64,000 nucleotides of DNA from Artemisia argyi (GCA_030686995.1 CM060704.1:108568542-108632541), one strand, 5' to 3'. Positions 48,601 through 60,480 are shown, numbered from the stretch's first letter. Numbers and translations are program-made. The notes: a model not told the origin generated them from the sequence alone.

Positions 48601-49585
48601 AATAAGAAAAGTGATAGTTTCTATTTAATTTTATTTATCTTTTTAATTTTCATTTTTAGATTTTCATTAAGTAACTTTCAATTTTATATTTTTATTAATT
48701 TCCTTTTATCTTTAAGTACTTTCAGTAATTTTTTCAGATTTTTATATGGTCATTTAGTATTTATTAGATTTAATCTTAGTTTTATTATTAATTAATAAAT
48801 AATTAAGTATTAAATAGCATAAATAGTTTTTATTAAGCACCACCTAGTTTTTATATTTTTTCGTAGCTTTTATATGTTATAAAATAATTTTAGGAAATTT
48901 TTTATAATTTTCACTGTTCATTTTCTATTTTTCTTAATTTAGTTTAGTTTTAATTAATTAATAATTAGTTTATAATTAATAATAATTGGATATAAATAAG
49001 AAAAATATAATTTTAATTTTAAAATTAGTTTTATAATATTTTAGATTTTTCCAAATTTAATTTTCACATTTTTAGTGTAATCTCATAATTAGTTATAATT
49101 TAGTGTAATTTAAATAATTAATAAGTAATTAGAAAATAGTAATTAATTAAATAGTGTAAAAATTATTTTTCTTTTTCTAAAAATTTTCTTTTATCATTAG
49201 GATTGTAAAAATGTAATTTTCATATTCGTAGGTATTTTATCTCTCTAAAACTCGCGTTTTATTTCGTACGTCTACGTAAAATTAAATCATACGAACGGGT
49301 TTTTAGACTTAGCCTACGTTTTTAGTATATCTGATCATCAGTAATTGTTTATATAGTGTTTCTAAGTTATTTTCATTCCTCATATCTTAGTGTAATCATT
49401 CTAATCACACAAACCTCTTTCCCGTCCAAATTCACCCGATCACAAACCCGTTTTTATACCTTCACGCCTCGCTGGGACATAACGACCCGGGTAAACCCTG
49501 TACTTCCACGGAGATTGACTCTGAGCAGTTTGACTTTGTTGACCATTCACCTGGTCAATTTAGGTTGATCGTTTGGAGCCAATCA
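45621..49585 (+). repeat. 5' LTR of F (3965 bp)
   Basis: Starts TGATGAGTGT and ends TGGAGCCAATCA. The first bases form an inverted repeat TGATGAGT / ACTCATCA around eight bases. TATA box at 46551. Very AT-rich from 48580 to 49200. Open frames near 45873 and 46196 show no domain. Confidence 0.88.
46551..46559 (+). promoter_or_regulatory. TATA box of F LTR
   Basis: TATAAATAG about 930 bp into the LTR, the likely U3/R boundary region. Confidence 0.65.
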
Positions 49586-49590
49586 AATTT

Positions 49591-49608
49591 TGGCGCTGCT
49601 GCCGGGGA
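49591..49608 (+). other. Primer binding site of F (Asp-tRNA type)
   Basis: TGGCGCTGCTGCCGGGGA, five bases after the LTR; the standard form in Athila/Tat/Ogre-like elements is TGGCGCCGTTGCCGGGGA. Confidence 0.9.
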
Positions 49609-49883
49609 GGTCGTGCGCGTATTCTAAACAGTTTTGCTGATTAGTGAATCTGGATATACACTCATTGTATATTTACGATCCTTTGTTCATATTTTCTTAT
49701 TATAAAAACAAAATTGTTCCCAAAAACATTTTAAAATCAGTTTTCAACGAACACAAAAACACAAAAAGATTTTCTTTCTAATTTATATAAAATGTCTTTC
49801 CAAAAATCCAAAAATATTCATCTTTACCCTCCTACCCTTTTGATTATTCATTTCTTACCCTCCTAAACCTTTTGATTCTTTCT

Positions 49884-51002
49884 ATGTCTCACCCACACCT
49901 TCTTGTTTGCCAATGGTGTGGTAGTTCTTATAATGGTGGTAATTGCCCCGGTTGTGGCATGGTAGAGTCAGGAAACGGGTCTGTCTATAACCAGAATCCC
50001 TATTCCTACCATGACATGAATGATTCATTCCATCAGCTTCCACACCATGATACCCAGCAGTTTTACTGTTGTTAGTATTGTGGAGGCCCTCACTACAGCT
50101 CTGATTGTCAAACGAGGAATCAGTTTGTCTATGAACAGGTTCCTTGTAACAATCATGAATTTGGTTTTAACCAGCTTCCACAATACACAACCCCTCAACC
50201 ACCTCCTCAAGACGCTGAATTGATTAATAAAATGATTATTGCTCAAACTCAATTCAACCAAAACATTCAAGATAGTATAAACTGTCTTAAGGATCTGATT
50301 CCCAGGAGACAAAATCCTCCTATTAACTCATTTTATCTTGAGGATGAAAGTGACGAGGATGAACCCTTTGAAGAAGAAAACCCTAAGGAACCTTTAGATA
50401 TCTTGATAATGGGGGACAAGGAAGTCAAAGTCAATCCTCTTGAGGAAATTGATGACCTTGTTCCAATCCCAAAGGTATTTGAGAAACCTTGTGATTCGAC
50501 TTCAGTTGAAACTGCATCTATGGAAACACAGGGAGAAAAGAGTGGGACAGATTTATTAGCAAAAGAACAAATGGAAATTGAAAATTCCATGTGTGCTATT
50601 CCTTCTCAACTCCCTCAGCTCACACTCGAATATTCCACAAACTCTCCCATAATGGGGGATGAGCATCTTGACAGTATTCCTGAAAAGGAATCGGACGAAT
50701 TCATAAAGTCTAGTGTTGAGAACCTTATCCTAATCCCAAGTGAGTCCGAGGGTATTCTTGATCATGTGTGTGATATACCTCATCCTCTTGTCTTTCCAAA
50801 CGATCTTGTTAAGACTTTCTCCGATTGTGACAGTGATTATAGTGATGTCGATTCTTTATATTCTAAAGACATCGAATTTATTGATGCATCACTTCCCCGT
50901 TCCGAGATCGTCAACCTAGAAGAGGATGTTGACCACTTTGTTTCCACAACATTCAATACGACTATCACTAATCCCTTGTTTGAATTTGAGAGGATCACTT
51001 GA
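49884..51002 (+). pseudogene. Cys-cluster and acidic ORF of F, function unknown
   Basis: ATG at 49884. A single frame with one TAG at 50073, otherwise open to the junction with I. The N-terminus has a CX2C-type pair cluster (CQWCGSSYNGGNCPGC) and, across the stop, CC-x-YCGGPHYSSDC, a CX2CX3HX4C zinc knuckle like that in E's gag. Gln/Asn/Pro-rich and amphipathic sequence follows, then a long Asp/Glu/Ser-rich region with DEFIKSSVENLILIPSESEG. No capsid, protease or RT motif. I recall similar proteins as repetitive Asteraceae predictions. The knuckle-first, acidic-second layout is unlike a normal gag. The TGA at 51000-51002 is at the insertion junction and may not be the original end. Confidence 0.72.
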
Positions 51003-51734
51003 TGTGATTACACACTATGGGTGTTGGACCTTTTAATGTGTAAATGTGATACTTTGAGTGAATATGATTAAGTATGCGGAATCTACTTAACCACACTTAG
51101 AATGTTTATTGGAAATGGAACTGTGATGCTTGTGTTTATTTAACAAAGAACAATGAAAGTATTTCACCAAACGATTCAATATTATTCAGAATAATACGAG
51201 TGATCTTCACTATCACTAGGGTTACAAAGACCTTGAATCTTGTGTTTTGTTCTAATGTTTTTCTGTATGTATATCTCTATTTCTATCACACGCACATGCA
51301 TATGTATATGATGCACATATCTAAGATCTTCCTTTTATAGTCCAAGGAAAGATCTTTCACAATCTATATGACTCATCTTAAATACTAGCTTATGACTAAG
51401 CTTCATTCTAGCTAGTTGATGACTTATCATGCATAGTCATTAAGATACAACATGTATCTAGGATTACAACTCACTTGGAGTGTTCAATTTGATGACTACA
51501 ACAAAGATATTATCTTGTATATGAATCAGTAGAATAAGTCGTACTTATCTACACAGCTGTCTGTATGAGTCATAGTATCATTAGCAGAATCCATCAGCAG
51601 AAACACCTTCAGTAGAAACCTTCTTTAGCAGAATCCATCAGTGGAAACTTGCTTTGTGCTTTATCAGCAGAAACATACTTGATGTATTTCTTTAAACCTT
51701 TATACTGATTCTTCTGATTATTTAATTCCCAACA
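51003..51734 (-). repeat. 3' LTR of I (732 bp)
   Basis: Plus-strand ends TGTGATTACAC and TTAATTCCCAACA, that is TGTTGGGAATTAA to GTGTAATCACA on the element strand. CAGCAGAAAC motifs recur at 51590-51680. Confidence 0.88.
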
Positions 51735-51745
51735 ATCCTCCCCTA
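51735..51745 (-). other. Polypurine tract of I
   Basis: TAGGGGAGGAT on the element strand, directly before the LTR. Confidence 0.85.
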
Positions 51746-53206
51746 AACATGTGAATAACATTCAAACATGTTTTTCTGAATTAAATGAGGACTTTGTGAA
51801 GATCTTTCAAACACTTCATTGTCAGACTGTTGATCTGAACTTTCTTCTCTTTTGAGTGATTGAATGTCTTTCTCTGTAACTCATCTGCTTTCTTTTCTTT
51901 GCTCCAATCTTGGACTAAAAGATGGTGCAATATTCAACTTGAAGAATTATAAGAGGCAATGATGCTGTGTATCTTGGATGCTTGTTTCAAGAAGTAGAAA
52001 TCATCTTTTCAGCATGTCTTTGGAAGTGATGAACAAACGTAGTGAACTGAACTTGAAACCTTTCATCTTTTGATCTAGATAGAACTTTCTCCTATCAGCT
52101 TTGTTCTTGTTCTTCATCAGTAGAAACCATGTCATCATCTTGTATGCTCTTATCTTTTCCTTCCTTTTCTTTGGTTAATCTTCCTTTAAAGGGCTTTTGT
52201 AACCTCCCCTGAGATTTATTTCTCTCCTGAGCAATTTCCTCCCCTGTTTGGAAGATCTCTCACAATCATATCATATAACTATCATCTGATCTTGTAATTT
52301 CCATGTTTTCAGACAATTTGTACATGAAGCCATCAATTCCTTAAGAGTTTAAGATTCTGCCCTCATCACTTCTAGGTGTGTTAACTCCTATGAGAGGTGA
52401 TTCAATGGACGTTTTTGACTCATGGTCCATCTGTTGATGGTTTTTAAAGTCATCTTTTGAAAATCCTTTTAAGAAACTTTTGCCTTAGCAGTATGTATAT
52501 GATTTTATTATGAAAAATCATACTGCTTACAACCATTTTGAAGGGATTAAGTGTGGTAACTAACACTTAATCAAAATTTCGGTTTAAAGCAACCTCTGGT
52601 TGTGTGAGAACCAATGTTTTCAGTTATAAATAACTGCCTGTGTATAGATAAACCTATTCAAAAGGCTTTCTTTACAGGGTTTCCAGCTCGTGGCATTTGT
52701 TACCTCTAACACAAGTGTTAGATTCACTTTTGCTCGCTGTTCTTTCTATCAGATATCCGTAGATTAGTCACATTATACTTGAGAGTATAAAATGATAGAA
52801 AGTGAGTTGTATCAGTTAACTGATCAACTAAATCATCAATTCAAAGTGAAACATCATAATCAGATTTCAAGAAAGAAGTTTTAAGGAGTTTTGAAGTCCC
52901 AAACCTTTTCTATCATGAACCTATTACATCAGCAGAAATGATCAGCAGCAATGATCAGCTTTCAGCAGCAATGATTAGCAGCTTTGATCAACAGATTTCA
53001 CTTGAAATAGCCTTTCAGCTCAAAAATTCATACCTGAAACTGTTAGTCTAAAACCAAATAAACAAAGTACAAAGTACTTGTCTTGAATTAGAATAATCAT
53101 AGAACTAACTGTATGAATAACTTTAAATTGGTAATAGTAGTTTTTAAATGACAAAGTTAGATGCATTAACAAAATCTATATACAAGAACACATTATATTG
53201 AAAATT
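51746..53206 (-). other. I 3' non-coding region
   Basis: About 1.45 kb without coding sequence. Holds scattered ATCAGCAGAAA/ATGATCAGCAG repeats (52110-52130, 52920-52990) related to those in its LTR. Confidence 0.7.
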
Positions 53207-54843
53207 TTAAAGATTTAGCATTCCAATACTTGCTACCAAGTACTGAAATCTTCCAACATCAAAAGCTTTTGTAAGAAGATCTGCAAAGTTTTGTTTTGAA
53301 GCAATTTTCATTACTTGAATTAACCTCTTTTCATTGCAATCTCTAATAAAGTGATGTCTTATTTCAATGTGTTTTTGTTTTTGAATGTTACACTGGATTT
53401 TTTATAATGCAAATTGTACTACTATTATCCATATGAATAATGGTATGTAAGAAATTGGACCCATAATCAAGAAGTTGGTTTTGAAGCCATAGAACTTGAC
53501 TACAACAATTTGCAGCAGCTACATATTCAGCTTCAGTTGTTGAAGTAGCAACCATTGTCTGCTTCTTACACTGCCATGAGATAAGTCTGCACCCAAGGAA
53601 TTGACATCCTCCGGTTGTTGACTTTCTGTCCAAGCTAGCACCAGCATAATCACTATCTGAGAATGCTACCAAGTCAAAAGATGACTCCTTAGAATACCAC
53701 AGACCCAACCTAGGTTGACCCTTGAGATATCTAAAAATTCTCTTGACTGCTGTTAAATGAGAAACCTTAGGAGTTACTTGATATCTTGCACAAGCACAAA
53801 CAGAGAACATGATATCAGGTCTTGATGATGTGAGATACATCAAAGAACCTATCATAGATCTGTATGTGTGTACATCCACATTAGTTCCTTCTACATCTTT
53901 AAGAAGTGGCTTCTCAGGATCAATTGGTGTGCTTGCTGTTTTGGAATCAACAAATTGAAACTTTCTAAGAATCTCTGCAACATATTTGTCTTGACTAATA
54001 AAGATTCCTTCTCTTGATTGTTTAACCTGCAGACCCAAAAAGAATGTAAGTTCCCCCATGGAACTCATCTGAAACTTATTGTGCATAAGCTTCTCAAACT
54101 CCAAACACATCTCCTTCCTTGTAGATCCAAAGATGATATCATCTACATACACTTGAACTAGCAAAAGATCCTTCTTATGCTTCTTGGTGAAAAGTGTCTG
54201 ATCTATCTTGCCTCTTTGAAATCCATTTGAAATTAAGTAGGAAGCCAGTGTTTCATACCAAGCTCTTGGTGCCTGATGTAGGCCATATAGAGCTTTAACA
54301 ACCTTGTACACTTTGTCTGGATGGTCAGGATCAACAAAACCAGGAGGTTGTGAGACATACACCTCCTCTTCAATAGTACCATATAATAAAGCACTCTTGA
54401 CATCCATTTAATAAACTGTGAATCCCATAAATGAAGCATAAGCCAAAAAGAGTCTAATGGCTTCAATCCTTGCTACTGGAGCAAAAACCTCTTCATAGTC
54501 TATCCCTTCTTCTTGTGTGTACCCTTGAGCTACTAATCTAGCTTTATTTCTTATCACTATGCCCCTTTCATCCCTTTTATTCCTAAAAACCCATCTAGTG
54601 CCAATTACCCTTACACCACTTGGTAAATCAACTAGCACCCATACCTTTTGAATCTTAAACTGAAGAAGCTCCTCTTGCATAGCCTCCAACTAGCTTGAAT
54701 TCTCTAGGGCTTTATGAATATTCTTTGGTTCATCTTTTGAGAGAAAACATACAAATAAGCAAGAGTTTGAAAACTCATGCTGTTTTGAAGCATAAAGGGC
54801 ATCAAGAAGCCCTTGTTGATCTGAAGACATCAATTGTTGTCTT
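53207..54843 (-). pseudogene. Copia reverse transcriptase and RNase H (I)
   Basis: Reverse transcriptase copies element RNA into DNA inside the particle. Readable from 54843: a linker; [67 protein letters not shown], the catalytic YVDDIIFGS, GSLMYLTSSRPDIMF; then RNase H with FSDSDYAGASLDRKSTTGG, STTEAEYVAAA and KHIEIRHHFIRD. Breaks: TAG near 54691, a CAA-to-TAA change just before MDVKSA (54408), another CAA-to-TAA at 53388, and a one-base insertion in an A-rich run just after. The pol stop is at 53207. The RT core is open for 339 codons, so this copy died recently. Confidence 0.93.
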
Positions 54844-55191
54844 TGTTAGGATTAAAAGTGACGATCATTATTGAGTCAAATAGTTAGTTAAATATATTCA
54901 TGTAATAGTTAGTATAATGCTAGTTTATTAAGTTTATGTGTATTATTCATGCTTGTATAAAGTCTAAGGGCTAGTTATGTAATATGGTCAAAGATATGTA
55001 AAGCCCTAGACTACAAGTATAAATACACATGTAAGGCCTCATTTTGAGGTTGGTTCTCTTAGTGATTCATTTAGTGTTAACAAAGTTATTATTCCACACA
55101 CTAGTTCCCATCCACTCTCTCTCTCTACTTACTTTCTCTCTCTAGGTCTAGCCTAGATTCACAAGTGATAAGGTTGTTCTACGGTCCTACA
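54844..55191 (+). repeat. 5' LTR of J (348 bp)
   Basis: TGTTAGGATTAAAAG to TACGGTCCTACA. Contains TATAAATA at 55018 and a CTCTCTCTCT stretch at 55116-55142. The right boundary is inferred from the decayed primer site that follows. Confidence 0.78.
55018..55025 (+). promoter_or_regulatory. TATA box of J LTR
   Basis: TATAAATA in ACAAGTATAAATACAC. Confidence 0.75.
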
Positions 55192-55193
55192 AG

Positions 55194-55210
55194 TGCTATC
55201 AATCGCCTAG
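55194..55210 (+). other. Decayed primer binding site of J
   Basis: TGCTATCAATCGCCTAG, an altered form of TGGTATCAGAGCCTAG. Confidence 0.55.
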
Positions 55211-55303
55211 GGATAATATAGGTTGTTTTAGGTTTGATTTGGTTGAATAAAGTTGGTATAAAAGTGATTTTATGATTCTAGGTTACTGTTCATACGTATT
55301 TTT

Positions 55304-55850
55304 GTCGAGTTAAGAAAAATTTTCGAGTTAGGAAAATTGTTTATCGAGTTTGGATGTGTTATCGAGTTTGGAGTTGATTTCTTATCGAGTTAGCAAATTT
55401 CTTATCGAGTTAGGAGTTATTTACCGAGTTAGGCTTATCGAGTTTGGTGTCTGTTTATCGAGTTAGGTGTAAGTTATCGAGTTAGGTGTAAGTGTTACCG
55501 AGTTTGGGAGTCAATACTTATCGAGTTAGGAGTTAAACTTATCGAGTTTGGAACTCCATTTTGGCGAGTTAGCCTGTCTTACCTAATCGTTTATCGAGTT
55601 AGGTCTATCGTTTATCGAGTTAGGGGAAACTCTGCCCAAATTTCATGGACTTATCGAGTTAGAACCAACTTATCGAGTTAGGCACCAAGTTATCGAGTTA
55701 GAACCAACTTATCGAGTTAGGCACCAAGTTATCGAGTTAAGCACCAACTTATCGAGTTAGGCACCAAGTTATCGAGTTAGAACCAAGTTATCGAGTTAAG
55801 CACCAAGTTATCGAGTTAGGCACCAATGTTAACGAGTTAGGCACAAAAAA
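55304..55850 (+). repeat. Array of about 26 TTATCGAGTTAGG units in J leader
   Basis: A core of TATCGAGTT(A/T)(G)G recurs with variable spacers. The spacers become regular towards the right, giving 19-20-bp units TTATCGAGTTAGGCACCAAG / AACCAAC. It lies between LTR and gag, in the transcribed leader. A poly-A/T-rich stretch (55846-55886) follows. Confidence 0.95.
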
Positions 55851-56229
55851 AAAATAAAAAAAAATAAAAAAATAAAAAAATAAAAGAAAAAAATTCGGTT
55901 TTTACGCGAGATTTAAATTTTGGTATAACGTTGAAAATTTTGGCCCGAAATTCAAATTTTTAGGCCAAAATTCAAAAAATTTCGCTAAAATTTGGCGAAA
56001 AAATTTTCAAAACTCAAATTTTTCTGGTAACCTTAGAATTGTATTTCTTTGTGTTTTTCAAATTTTGAGAAATAAAATTTTCGTATTCATTTTTTGGAGG
56101 GAAAATTTGAAATCACAAAAATTCAACCGAGAACGTTTTTCAAAATTCGCCAAAAACATCTAATCTTCAACAACAACCTTTGTTATCTTAAAAGATCCTA
56201 AGATCAACTTTATCACATATCGTTAAACA

Positions 56230-59200
56230 ATGGAAATGAAAGAGCAAAATGAAAGAGAGACGCAAGTAAGGATAAAGCTCTCAATGCACTCCAAAGAAAA
56301 TTGTTTAAAACATTTTGAATCAGTTAAGCTTCAATGTGTGACCATCTCAGAAGCACGTCAACCATTATTTGGTTTATCATTTCTTAGAACTTTTGAGACA
56401 CTCTTCGGATCTGAAATGGACTTTGTTACCTTCAAAATGAATCTTCAAAACAACATAGTTCAACTCGAAATGCAAATTGAACAGGGAAGTGATTGCATGG
56501 TAGGATTTAGAGAGCTCAAGACACAGTTAAAAGGGTTCATGACCATGGATTTTAGAGCGTTTAAGAATTCTTGGGATTATGCATCATCAAGCAGTTTATG
56601 GAAAAAATACTTCACTAGCATAGAAGTTGAAGTCTTTAGAAATCAATTGCTTAATCATATGTACATACTGGAAACAGTGCTTAATGCAAGATCACTTCAT
56701 CTGATGGAGATGCAGAAAAAGAAGAGGGATTCTAATGAAAAAGAAAGAAGCACTTCAGGGAATGAGATTGAGAAGCTGAAACGGGAAAGAGAGCAAATTG
56801 CAAGAGAGATGCAGTTAAAGGAAACAAAGGTGATTGAAAAAGAGACAGAGAAAGATTTTCAAGCAAAAAAGGAAACGATCAATGAGGGTGATGCATCAAA
56901 TGATAGTTTGATTTTCACGGGCAGTGATTCATCTTCAGAACAGCAGGTTGAAAGCAGCAGTCCTAGCTATGATTCAGATACTGATGGTACACAAAGGAAT
57001 GAAGCTGTTTGGGACACCGAAGATGATCATATCAGACCTCCATCAGACACAGAGAAATTGACTACGGTACAACATTCACATGCTCATGATAATGTTGATA
57101 TATTTGAGAATATTTTTGTTCATGATCAGACACATCCTGAGCATCCTGAGTCTATTAGTGACACTTATGTGGTGGAACAAAATGATAGTAATATCAATTT
57201 TGATACTCCAGATATGGATCCTAATAGAGGTGAGCCTGCCCAGGATAGATCTTCTTATGAACAAGATCGTGCCTTATTTGGTTCATTAATCAATAATTTC
57301 AAACATGAACTTGAAAAGTGCAAAGAGGACAATCGAAAAGCTAAGCAAACGAATGTCTTATTGACAAAAGAGCTTGAGAGATTTAAAGAAATGGAAAAAG
57401 GTTTTCAAAATGTAACAAAAAGAAAAGCTGAACTTGAATTTGAAAACTCAAACCTTAAATCTCAAGCTCAAAAGTTTGAAATGTATGGAGAGTCTGTAAA
57501 ACCACTTTTAAAAAGAAATGAAGAACTTGAAGTTGGTTATAGAGAAGCTGTTCTTCGTGAAAAACGTTCCATTCAAAATCTGGATGCTCAAATGGTTGTT
57601 AACAGCAGAAAGGTTCAAGCACTTTTAAAAGAGAACAATGATTTAAAAAGTGAAAATTCAAAGCTTCAGAAAACCACATCAAATTTTGAGATTGTAAACA
57701 CAAAACTTGAGAATGAAAACCAAGAGTTTTTGAAACGAACAAACGATCTTGAAAACAAACTTCGAAAATTGGGACAGACTTCTCAGACTATCAACATGCT
57801 GCCTACTAAAGATGAGGAGGTTGACAAACAAACATCTGGGATTGGTTTTGTGAATAATGCTAATGTGGAAAATGAAAAACCGTGTTTTTTAAAGAAAGTG
57901 CAAAAGTTGACACCTATTTTGTACAACGCTGAAGATATGGGAAAAGAATTGTCAGATGATCTTTTGTTTGAGTCTCAAGATATTTTAAAATCTGAAGAGG
58001 AAAAACGTTTGAAAGTTAAACAAACAAAAAACCCACTCTCGTACCACGGCTTTGTGTATGGTTGTACACAGTTGACAGATATACCAAAACCACCTTTCAA
58101 AAGAAAAGACACTAATGTGAAAAGATTTTTCAAAGAAGCTCAACTTGCTACTTATGATGCTACATTATGGCAAAATAAAGCAAGGAAACAATTTTGTAGT
58201 CTTAAACATCACATTGAGCATACGTTAAAGGTCATTTGGTCTAAGCAAGTAAACATCGATAACAGCGTTTTCTCTAATCCTCTTTCATCAGATGTACGCC
58301 TTAAGATTGAAGTCCAAAAGATTTTGAAAGATGAAATTGAACCTCATGTGAAAAATCTCAACTTATGTTTTGAGTACTTTGAAAAACATCTTGTCACTGA
58401 AATGAGAGAAGATTTAAAGTACGTTCATTCTCTTGAAGACGAATTTGATGAAAAATGCTTAATACTTGACATTCAAAAGGAATTTTTCACAAATCAAATA
58501 GAGTCTTTCAAATCAAAATCTGTTAGCCATGAGAAAGTAAATGAGAATTTTGAACAAACATCTTCTTTGAAATCTGAAAATCTTTGTCTCAAAAAGAAAA
58601 TCACCGAGCTTTCAAAAGAAGCAGCGGATGTCAAAGAAGAATTGTCAAAAAGAACAGCTCAGTTTGAGAAACATCTTGCAAAACTCGAAGCACAAAGTAT
58701 CTCTTTCCAACTTAAACTGCAAGAGAAGAATGAGAAAATGTCTTTTGAAAACTCTTTGACATCAGTGCTTAAAGAAAAAGAAAAGATTTTTGAAGAAAAA
58801 TGTTATGATACCAATATCAAGTTTGATTTTGACGAATTTGATACAAAAAATCTTGAATTGGAAAATGCTGTGGCATCATTACAAAAAGAAAATGAGCATT
58901 TGAAACAGACTTACAAAAACTTGTTTGATTCAATCAAGCGGTCAAGAGTTCAGAATCAAACTTCAAACAAATCTGACTCTCAGATCACACCAAATAATCT
59001 TTTTGAAAAAGAGAAATCTGTGCTTCAAAAGAAAATTGTTGAATTGGAAAAAACAATTGCACAACAAACCAAGGATTTTGGTGATGCCAAAAATGATTTT
59101 TCATTCGAAACCGACAAATATGAAAAATATTTTGCACATCTTGAAAATCAAAATGCTTCTTTGCAAGAAAAACTGGCATCATCAGATCATCTTTCTCTTC

Positions 59201-59372
59201 AAAAAGAATACAACGATTTGAGAACGTCATACAATGCATTAAAAGCGAAGTTTGATGTTCTTAACCGGTCAAAAGGAAAATCTCAAGTTTCAAATGAGTC
59301 TAAACCACAAGTAAGTGTTTCGGAGAAGGTTTACACGGGTGAATCTTCCAAACCATTTTCGAAAAAGGTTTC
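56230..59372 (+). CDS. Large coiled-coil Gag-like protein (J), about 1047 aa, truncated
   Basis: ATG at 56230 in good context (AACAATGG). The frame is open until G's LTR at 59373; about 31 further residues are encoded by the LTR. Residues 1-160: a globular part (FGLSFLRTFETLFGSEMDF, FRAFKNSWDYASSSSLWKKY), possibly the capsid-like domain. About 160-220: charged Lys/Glu helix. About 220-345: Ser/Asp/Glu-rich acidic, disordered. About 345-520: coiled coil (LENENQEFLKRTNDLENKLR). About 560-720: a second globular part (NPLSYHGFVYGCTQLTDIP, ATYDATLWQNKARKQFCSL). About 760-1020: more coiled coil with ENEHLKQTYKNLFDSIK. No zinc knuckle before the break. By recall it resembles Asteraceae copia polyprotein N-termini. 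The length is several times that of ordinary copia gag. Confidence 0.78.
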
Positions 59373-60320
59373 TGATGCGTGGGAATCGCAACAGGCTTTA
59401 CATCTCGAGGGATCTCGAGAAGCTTACAACCCCCACCAGGCAGTGTACCTGATCGTTGTAGTATAGTATAGTGACAAATACCGGGGGATTGATCGTTCAG
59501 CTTAGGAATAGTGTCGCTAGGATTAGAAAGCCTAATTACTAGTTCTAAAGGTGAGGGATGATTATTTTTGTATTTTTATATTTTTTAGAAAGCAAGTAAA
59601 ATCTCGGGTTATGGAAGAGTGGGCGGAATTAGTTGCTATTCAACTAACCCAAAACTAAGATATAATCAAAATAAAATACTAAAAATGAAATTAAACTAAT
59701 TTATACTAAAGTTGTGAGCAGTAATTGGAGAAAATGTGTTTACTTAGATTTCACTACTCCCTAGATATCTTTTACACGTTAATTACTTGTTATAATTGCA
59801 TGGATGACAGATTGTATTCCTTAATACCATTCATGGGGTGGCATACATAACTCCCCAATTCTATGAGCTCTTATCTCCTCCTACACCATGACCCAGCACA
59901 ACTATAGGGATTGTAAACAGTGGCTCATGCATTAAATACAACCAATAAAGACCTAGTACGCCTCGGTTCATGTTTCTTAAGATGTTCAAGCATGTTACCA
60001 TTTGGAGATCTGCCAGTTTTCTTAAGCCTAACATATAAAATCATTCATCCAAGACAAGAATAAACAAGTAATCAATATCTAGGTTTCATTAGATCTAAGC
60101 AAACACAAAGGAGATCTAGCCTAGCATAATGGAATTGAGACAAGAACAAGATATAGAAAACCAACACATAGACATATTGATTGAATTAGAAGAACACTTA
60201 TCTCAATTACAATGCAAGGTATCATGGGTTTGCAACCCTTGAAAAACCTGTAAAAGTTGCACCAAATTCGTCTTTAGGGTTTCTCCAAAACTTCTCCCTT
60301 TTAATGTAAAAACTAGAAAA

Positions 60321-60330
60321 CTATATATAG
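60321..60330 (-). promoter_or_regulatory. TATA-like sequence of G LTR
   Basis: CTATATATAG, 12 bases from the nearest TGACGGCGTCA, matching the spacing in E. Confidence 0.6.
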
Positions 60331-60341
60331 GAAAATCGAGG

Positions 60342-60480
60342 TGACGGCGTCAAGAACAATGGTGTGACGCCGTCATCTCGCCGCCAAATACTTCCTCGGA
60401 CGGCCTTGATCTACTTCTGACGGCCTGTGTGACGCCGTTATCAACCACGGTATTTTATTCTTGGGACTTTGACGCCGTCA
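60342..60480 (-). promoter_or_regulatory. TGACG-palindrome cluster of G LTR
   Basis: TGACGGCGTCA at 60342, TGACGCCGTCA at 60364 and 60470, and TGACGCCGTTA at 60430; half sites between. Two more full copies lie in the internal region at 62530 and 62553. Confidence 0.75.

Larger units (their letters stand above)
45621..51002 (+). mobile_element. Element F: Athila/Tat-like element with 3.97-kb LTR, 5' part
   Basis: 5' LTR 45621-49585, Asp-tRNA-type primer site, then a 1.1-kb ORF cut at 51002 by copia I. The rest and the 3' LTR are outside the window. It sits in the integrase region of H. F' (25546-27382) is a diverged member of the same LTR family. Whether F is autonomous cannot be seen. Confidence 0.85.
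51003..54843 (-). mobile_element. Element I: Ty1/copia, 3' half
   Basis: Minus strand. 3' LTR 51003-51734, purine tract, about 1.45-kb 3' non-coding region, pol 3' half (RT and RNase H). The 5' part is cut by J at 54843. Inserted in F; CTTGA (50998-51002) is the possible target. Confidence 0.9.
54844..59372 (+). mobile_element. Element J: Ty1/copia with large coiled-coil gag, 5' part
   Basis: LTR 54844-55191, decayed primer site, leader with repeat array, gag-like ORF from 56230 cut by G at 59373. Inserted in the pol region of I; GTCTT (54839-54843) is the possible target. The rest is outside the window. Confidence 0.85.

Noticed and set aside
55304..55850. CRISPR-like array with short repeats and spacers
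   Set aside because: Repeats are degenerate, spacers are not of constant length, and the setting is a plant copia leader.
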